This document shows positions 39,861 through 44,595 of a stretch of DNA of 44,595 bases, one piece after another. Made by a program: the position numbers and the translations under genes. The DNA comes from Paenibacillus typhae (GTDB lineage: Bacteria; Bacillota; Bacilli; Paenibacillales; Paenibacillaceae): positions 8,349 through 52,943 of the forward strand of contig NZ_FNDX01000043.1 of the NCBI RefSeq assembly GCF_900099765.1, written 5' to 3'. A model generated the notes under the pieces. That model did not search any database and was not told where the DNA came from. It saw only the letters and a program-made list of their open reading frames with translations. The number at the start of each line of letters is the position of its first letter. The first letter of the stretch is position 1.

Positions 39861-41777
39861 TTGGCTCAAACAGCGCAATCCCTGAATCCCGCCCGGCCGC
39901 CGGAGGCCGGCCACAGTGTTAAGCGTTATACCGGGCTGATGGACTGGATTACTACCGTCGATCACAAAAAAATCGCCATCCTCTACCTTTGGGCCGGAGG
40001 TTTCTTTTTCGGAATCGGCGGGCTTGAGGCCATTCTGATCCGCATCCAGCTGATCAAGCCGATGAATACCTTTCTGGATGCCCAGACGTTCAACGAATTA
40101 ATAACGATGCATGGGACGACAATGATTTTTCTCGGGGTCATGCCCGTCATCTTTGCGCTGATGAATGCGGTCATTCCGCTGCAGATCGGCGCACGCGATG
40201 TGGCCTTCCCTTTTCTCAATGCGCTCGGCTTCTGGACCTTTCTGTTCGGCGGCCTGCTGCTCAATCTAAGCTGGGTTATGGGCGGGGCGCCCGATGCCGG
40301 CTGGACCTCTTACACTCCGTTATCCAGTACCACTTACAGTGCCACCCACGGGGTGGACTTTTATACGATCGGGCTGCAGATTGCCGGGCTGGGTACGCTG
40401 ATCGGCGGCATTAACTTTCTGGCTACAATCATCACGATGCGTGCGCCCGGAATGTCTTATATGCGGATGCCGATGTTCGCCTGGACTACCTTTATCACCT
40501 CCGCCATCATTCTGTTCGCCTTTCCGGCGATTACTGTAGGCCTTGTGCTGCTAACCTTCGACCGGATACTCGAGGCTAACTTCTTCAATCCTGCCACGGG
40601 CGGCAATCCGGTGCTCTGGCAGCATATTTTCTGGATTTTTGGCCATCCCGAAGTTTATATTCTCATCCTGCCGGCGTTCGGCATCATTTCTGAGGTCATT
40701 CCAACCTTTTCACGCAAAAGATTATTCGGCTACAGCTCGATGGTCTTCGCCACCATTCTGATCGCCTTCCTGGGCTTCATGGTCTGGGCGCATCATATGT
40801 TCACAACCGGCCTCGGTCCGGTGGCGAATGCTTTATTCTCGGTGTCCACGATGCTGATTGCCGTTCCAACCGGGATCAAAATCTTCAACTGGCTGTTTAC
40901 GATGTGGGGCGGACAGGTGCGCTTTACCACTCCAAATCTGTTCGCTGTCGGTTTCATTCCAACGTTCACTATGGGCGGGGTAACAGGCGTTATGCTGGCT
41001 TCGGCTCCGGCGGATTTCCAGTTTCATGACACCTATTTTGTCGTAGCCCACTTCCATTATGTTATTGTCGGCGGTCTGGTGCTGGGGCTGTTCGCCGGAC
41101 TGCATTACTGGTGGCCCAAAATGTTCGGGCGGATGCTGAGCGAAACCCTGGGCAAATGGACGTTCTGGACCTTTATTATCGGCTTCCATCTGACCTTCTT
41201 CGTCCAGCACTTCCTGGGACTCATGGGGATGCAGCGCCGCGTGTTTACTTACCTGCCGAACCAGCAGTTTGATACGCTGAATCTGGTCAGTACAATCGGG
41301 GCCGGGCTGATGGGTGTCGGAATGCTGATCTTCCTGTGGAATATCTTCATCACTTCGCGCAAACCTGCTGATGCTGCCGATGATCCCTGGGAAGACGGGC
41401 GGACGCTGGAGTGGACGATTCCTTCGCCGCCGCCGGAATACAATTTCAAGCAGACCCCTCTGGTACGCGGAATAGATGCCTTCTGGAAGGAAAAGCTGGC
41501 CGGCCATAAAAGCATGACGCCGTCCGAGCCGGTAGGCTCCATCCACATGCCGTCTGCGACGATTCTGCCGTTCGTGATGTCGGTGGGTATTTTTATCGCC
41601 GGGCTTGGCTTCATGTTCAGCCGTGATACATTTGGCAGCGAGGTGCTAAGCTTCCTGTTCAACAACTATATCGTGACCGGTCTTGGTCTGGTGATTACGT
41701 TCGGGTCGATGCTGATGCGTTCCTTGTTTGACGACCATGGCTGGCATATCGAGCCTGAAGAGCTGGAAGGAAGGTGA
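39861..41777 (+). CDS. ctaD: Cytochrome c oxidase subunit I
   Basis: A 638-residue membrane subunit carrying heme a, heme a3 and CuB. It has HGTTMIFLG (heme a ligand), HPEVYILILPAFGIISEV (CuB His and cross-linked Tyr region), WAHHMFTTG (two CuB ligands) and HDTYFVVAHFHYV (heme a3 and heme a ligands). The C-terminal ~90 residues include a charged loop and two extra helices, as in Bacilli caa3. It reduces O2 to water with proton pumping. The start is TTG, with AAAGGGGGT 8 nt upstream. Confidence 0.97.
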   Translation: MAQTAQSLNPARPPEAGHSVKRYTGLMDWITTVDHKKIAILYLWAGGFFFGIGGLEAILIRIQLIKPMNTFLDAQTFNELITMHGTTMIFLGVMPVIFALMNAVIPLQIGARDVAFPFLNALGFWTFLFGGLLLNLSWVMGGAPDAGWTSYTPLSSTTYSATHGVDFYTIGLQIAGLGTLIGGINFLATIITMRAPGMSYMRMPMFAWTTFITSAIILFAFPAITVGLVLLTFDRILEANFFNPATGGNPVLWQHIFWIFGHPEVYILILPAFGIISEVIPTFSRKRLFGYSSMVFATILIAFLGFMVWAHHMFTTGLGPVANALFSVSTMLIAVPTGIKIFNWLFTMWGGQVRFTTPNLFAVGFIPTFTMGGVTGVMLASAPADFQFHDTYFVVAHFHYVIVGGLVLGLFAGLHYWWPKMFGRMLSETLGKWTFWTFIIGFHLTFFVQHFLGLMGMQRRVFTYLPNQQFDTLNLVSTIGAGLMGVGMLIFLWNIFITSRKPADAADDPWEDGRTLEWTIPSPPPEYNFKQTPLVRGIDAFWKEKLAGHKSMTPSEPVGSIHMPSATILPFVMSVGIFIAGLGFMFSRDTFGSEVLSFLFNNYIVTGLGLVITFGSMLMRSLFDDHGWHIEPEELEGR

Positions 41778-41783
41778 GTAGGG

Positions 41784-42410
41784 ATGACGACTGTACATGC
41801 TGAAGCCGGAAAAGGCACCCTCCCGCATGAGCCTGAAAAAGCGACGCTGGAGGGCCGTAACAAGGTGCTCGCCTTCTGGCTGTTCCTCGGCGGGGAGGCC
41901 GTACTCTTCGGGACGCTGTTCGCCACCTTTCTGGCGCTGCGTAACTCGACGAACGACGGCCCCTCCGCGGCTGAGCTGTTCCACCTGCCGCTGGTAGCGG
42001 CAGCAACGTTTTTGCTGCTGGCCAGCAGCCTCACCAGCGTGTTCGCCATTCAGGCGATGCACCGCAACAAGCCGAAGGAGCTGCGCGGCTGGCTGCTCAT
42101 CACTGTGGTGCTGGGTGCGGCATTTCTTGCGCTGGAGATCTACGAGTTCAGTGTATATGTAAGGCATGAGGAGTTTGGGATGACGACGAGTGCCTTCAGC
42201 TCGGCGTTCTACACGCTGGTCGGCTTTCACGGCGCACACGTTGCGTTCGGAATTGTGTGGATCGCCATCCTGATCGGGCAGCTCGTCCGCAAAGGGCTAA
42301 CTGTAGTAACGGCACCTAAAATCTACGTATCTGCGATGTACTGGCATTTCATCGATGTCGTGTGGGTATTCATCTTCACGGTAGTATACCTGCTCGGAAA
42401 GGTGGGCTGA
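41784..42410 (+). CDS. ctaE: Cytochrome c oxidase subunit III
   Basis: A 208-residue membrane protein with five helices, typical of the short Bacilli subunit III. LGGEAVLFGTLFATFLALR, FYTLVGFHGAHVAFGIVW and WHFIDVVWVFIFTVVYL are the family landmarks. It stabilises subunit I and supports proton uptake. It starts 6 nt after ctaD with GGAAGG as ribosome site. Confidence 0.96.
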   Translation: MTTVHAEAGKGTLPHEPEKATLEGRNKVLAFWLFLGGEAVLFGTLFATFLALRNSTNDGPSAAELFHLPLVAAATFLLLASSLTSVFAIQAMHRNKPKELRGWLLITVVLGAAFLALEIYEFSVYVRHEEFGMTTSAFSSAFYTLVGFHGAHVAFGIVWIAILIGQLVRKGLTVVTAPKIYVSAMYWHFIDVVWVFIFTVVYLLGKVG

Positions 42411-42413
42411 ACC

Positions 42414-42737
42414 ATGGCGACGGAACAGCATTCGCAGGAAGGCGGCGTGAAGCACCGTCACCGGCATGAGGGGCCGCAGCGGCATATTGTAGTGTTTGTT
42501 TTTTCAGTGTTGCTGACACTGCTTGCCTTCGCGGCTGTAGCCGCCGGAGGGGTTAACGCCACCTTTGCCGTCATTTTGCTGCTGGTAATGGCTGCGCTGC
42601 AGGTGGTGCTGCAGATGGGCTTCTGGATGCATTTGAAGGACAAAGGGCATCTGCTGCCGATTGTGTTCATGCTGGGCGGTTTTTTTATCGCCGGAACCTG
42701 TATTGTTATGGCTCTTTACTGGGTGTGGTGGGATTAG
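42414..42737 (+). CDS. ctaF: Cytochrome c oxidase subunit IV
   Basis: A 107-residue protein with three membrane helices and a His/Gln/Glu-rich cytoplasmic N-terminus (EQHSQEGGVKHRHRHEG). LQVVLQMGFWMHLKDKGH between helices two and three is the family marker. It starts 3 nt after the ctaE stop, so coupled translation is likely. Confidence 0.93.
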   Translation: MATEQHSQEGGVKHRHRHEGPQRHIVVFVFSVLLTLLAFAAVAAGGVNATFAVILLLVMAALQVVLQMGFWMHLKDKGHLLPIVFMLGGFFIAGTCIVMALYWVWWD

Positions 42738-42902
42738 CGTTGTATTCAGGAGGCCGGCGGGAGCTGCTGCCTCTTTTTGCTGTCGGTGGCTGCTATGGTT
42801 AGAAGACAGAGGACAAGGCGGGAGGCCGCTGCCTGCAATTGCCGTCCGTAGTCGACGCGAATGCCGTGTTTTCTAATACTTTTGATGGAGGGGGACTGTC
42901 CG

Positions 42903-43823
42903 ATGCTTGGCTTGCAATACTTCAGCTTTGCCGATCTGTGGAGCCCGCTGCTGCTGGCGGCAACGCTGCTGCTGGCTGCGGGGTATCTGGTGCTGATCGG
43001 GCCGCTGGCTCAGCGGTTCCCCGGCTCGGCGGAGGTTCCGCTCCGGCAGAGAGCGATGTTTCTGGGCGGGCTGCTGGTGCTCTATCTGGCTCAAGGCGGT
43101 CCGGTCAGTTTGCTGGGGCATATCCTGTTTTCTTTTCATATGGTCAGTATGGCGCTGTCTTATCTGATCGCAGTGCCGCTGATGATGCTGGGGATTCCGG
43201 AATGGTGCTGGCGGGCCCTGGTGAGGGTCAATCCGCTGCGAAGGCTTTCCTTTCTGGCTCATCCTGTGGTGGCGGCGCTGCTGTTCAACGGACTGTTCTC
43301 GCTGTATCATATCCCGGTCATTCACGACTATGTAATGCTGCACTTTACGGTGCACAGGCTGTATTACACAGTGCTTTTTGTGACCTCGGCGCTGATGTGG
43401 TGGACGCTGATCAATCCGCTGCCAGAGAGCCGGCGGGCCGGCGGACCCGTTAAAATCGGCTTTATTTTTCTCAATATGGTGCTGCTCACACCGGCGTGCG
43501 GGCTGATCATTTTTGCAAGCAGTCCGCTCTATGCTACCTATAGCGATCCGGCTGTCTGGGCGCGGGCGATGGGCTATTGTGTATCCGGTGATCCGGCGGC
43601 GCTGCTGCAGGCTTTTGGCGGACCGGGTTTCTTTGGAGGGCTGTCACCCAAGGTGGATCAGCAGGTCGGCGGAATCGTGATGAAGTTCATTCAGGAATTT
43701 ATTTTTGCCTCGATGCTTGCTTATGTCTTCTATCATTGGTATAAAAAAGAGAACGGGCAAGACGATCCGGATCTTTCCGGACCCTCCGGCGAGCTGGGGG
43801 ATGGCGCATTGACCCGGGTATAG
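42903..43823 (+). CDS. ctaG: Cytochrome c oxidase assembly factor CtaG
   Basis: A 306-residue membrane protein with about seven helices, of the CtaG_Bacillus family needed for caa3 maturation. Landmarks include LAQGGPVSLLGHILFSFHMVSMAL and FNGLFSLYHIPVIHDYVMLHFTVHRLYY with several conserved His, plausible copper ligands. The start at 42903 follows GGAGGGGG; an upstream in-frame ATG (42861) lacks a site. A 165-nt gap separates it from ctaF, with no terminator seen. Confidence 0.92.
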   Translation: MLGLQYFSFADLWSPLLLAATLLLAAGYLVLIGPLAQRFPGSAEVPLRQRAMFLGGLLVLYLAQGGPVSLLGHILFSFHMVSMALSYLIAVPLMMLGIPEWCWRALVRVNPLRRLSFLAHPVVAALLFNGLFSLYHIPVIHDYVMLHFTVHRLYYTVLFVTSALMWWTLINPLPESRRAGGPVKIGFIFLNMVLLTPACGLIIFASSPLYATYSDPAVWARAMGYCVSGDPAALLQAFGGPGFFGGLSPKVDQQVGGIVMKFIQEFIFASMLAYVFYHWYKKENGQDDPDLSGPSGELGDGALTRV

Positions 43824-43848
43824 CTGGCAAGCACCGAGGAGGATAAGC

Positions 43849-44313
43849 ATGGATATCTTTACAGTGTTTCCAACGATCAGTACATCGTTCATCGTAATCA
43901 GTGCGGTGCTGGTGGCTATCGGCTGGAGACTGATCATCATTGGCAAACGTGAAGCGCACAAGAAGACAATGATCGCTGCCGCCGTGGCTGCAACTCTGTT
44001 TTTCATTGTGTACATGTCAAGAACGGTATTTGTAGGAAATACATCGTGGGGCGGACCGGACAATCTGTCGACGCTGTATCATATTTTTCTGATCTTCCAT
44101 ATCGTACTGGCCACCGTCGCCGCCGTGTTCGGGATCACGACACTGGTCTGGGGCTTTCAGGGCAAGTATGCGAAGCACCGCAAGCTGGGCAGAATCACGG
44201 CTGTGACCTGGTTCATTACAGCTATCACAGGAGTCGCGGTATATGTGCTGCTGTACATATTTTATCCGGGCGGCCACACCAAGCCGGTCTGGGATGCCAT
44301 CTGGGGCTTCTAA
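43849..44313 (+). CDS. DUF420 membrane protein (CtaM/YozB-like)
   Basis: A 154-residue protein with four membrane helices. KREAHKKTMIAAAVAATLFFIVYMSR and YHIFLIFHIVLATVAAVFGITTLVWGFQGKYAKHRKLGR are the DUF420 hallmarks, with His residues in helices two, three and four. A homologue (CtaM) is required for quinol oxidase function in Staphylococcus aureus. Here it is the last gene of the cta operon, 25 nt after ctaG. Confidence 0.9.
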   Translation: MDIFTVFPTISTSFIVISAVLVAIGWRLIIIGKREAHKKTMIAAAVAATLFFIVYMSRTVFVGNTSWGGPDNLSTLYHIFLIFHIVLATVAAVFGITTLVWGFQGKYAKHRKLGRITAVTWFITAITGVAVYVLLYIFYPGGHTKPVWDAIWGF

Positions 44314-44337
44314 TCTTATAGGCATGCAGGCGAATCG

Positions 44338-44390
44338 GCCTGCGCGCAGCTGTATCCACTATGGAGCGGGCTGCTGCGCGGGCCTTTTTT
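44338..44390 (+). terminator. Terminator of the cta operon
   Basis: GCCTGCGCGCAGC pairs imperfectly with GCTGCTGCGCGGGC, followed by TTTTTTT. A smaller hairpin (GCAGGC/GCCTGC) overlaps the left arm. Confidence 0.8.
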
Positions 44391-44511
44391 TATGTGTGTT
44401 GAAGGGTGGACGGGGTGAAATAACCGGATGCCTCCATGCGGGCCGGCAGATACCGGACTGATCTATGGTGGCCGGCAACCCCCGGGTTACGTGGACGGCC
44501 GGCGGCCGGGT

Positions 44512-44594
44512 GGAATAGAGGGAAAAATCCCATTAATGGCGCTTGGAGGAGGCTGAAATGGGCGGAATAGAGGGGAAAATCCCCTTAATGGTGC
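44512..44594. repeat. Two 31-nt palindromic repeats at window end
   Basis: Units at 44512-44542 and 44564-44594 (52-nt period). Both begin GGAATAGAGGG, have an A-rich centre, continue CCC, and end TTAATGG-GC. Inside, AGGGG and CCCCT (second unit) pair. The array may continue past the window. Confidence 0.85.
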
Positions 44595-44595
44595 C

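Overview
The window reads as chromosomal DNA of a Gram-positive, spore-former-type Firmicute, most likely Paenibacillus or a close relative. This rests on the purine-rich Shine-Dalgarno sequences (GGAGG, AAGGAG), frequent TTG/GTG starts, an LPXTG wall protein, the Bacillus-type caa3 oxidase operon (ctaCDEFG plus a DUF420 gene), heptaprenyl diphosphate synthase genes and moderately GC-rich codon use. No rRNA, tRNA, prophage, insertion sequence or CRISPR array was seen.

Layout. 1-3867: 3' end of a sortase-anchored Thr/Pro-rich surface protein, an alpha/beta hydrolase and a membrane HAMP/HD-GYP c-di-GMP phosphodiesterase. 4078-17478: the most notable region, a split flavin-based extracellular electron transfer (FLEET/EET-like) island. 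On the + strand an overlapping operon encodes a NusG_II protein (EetA-like), a Gx-family membrane protein (EetB-like), two ECF ATPases, EcfT and a U32 [4Fe-4S]-type protein, followed by a class-III aminotransferase and a UbiA-type prenyltransferase. Facing them on the - strand are a PplA-like lipoprotein with two FMN-binding domains, an NDH-2 with a C-terminal membrane domain, a short HepS-like protein and a polyprenyl diphosphate synthase (DmkB/HepT-like). Together they could make a dedicated (demethyl)menaquinone pool, reduce it with NADH, and pass electrons to flavins outside the membrane. Two perfect Fnr-type boxes lie upstream of pplA.

17954-34615: mostly housekeeping and accessory genes. 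These are CsbD, a histidine kinase, an MFS transporter, an NAD(P)-binding protein, RidA, TspO, a GH31 glucosidase, an SNF2 helicase with a downstream partner, a small alarmone synthetase, a zinc-ribbon protein, a TrmB regulator and xanthine phosphoribosyltransferase. 35200-38363: a GC-rich lipid kinase, a DUF4870 protein, a serine hydrolase, and a short gene behind a long structured leader. 38763-44313: the caa3 cytochrome c oxidase operon behind a near-consensus promoter. Aerobic (caa3) and proposed EET respiration therefore sit about 21 kb apart.

Non-coding structure. The 1-kb gap between the converging prenyltransferase and synthase genes holds a telomere-like hexanucleotide tract (AAACCC/AACCCC, about 277 bp), a second hexamer array (AGCAAA), and four copies of a 25-nt imperfect palindrome. 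At least four more copies of that palindrome lie 22 kb away at 34766-34954, and a similar 31-nt unit starts an array at the right end of the window. These dispersed palindromes and the EET island are the two things most worth following up.
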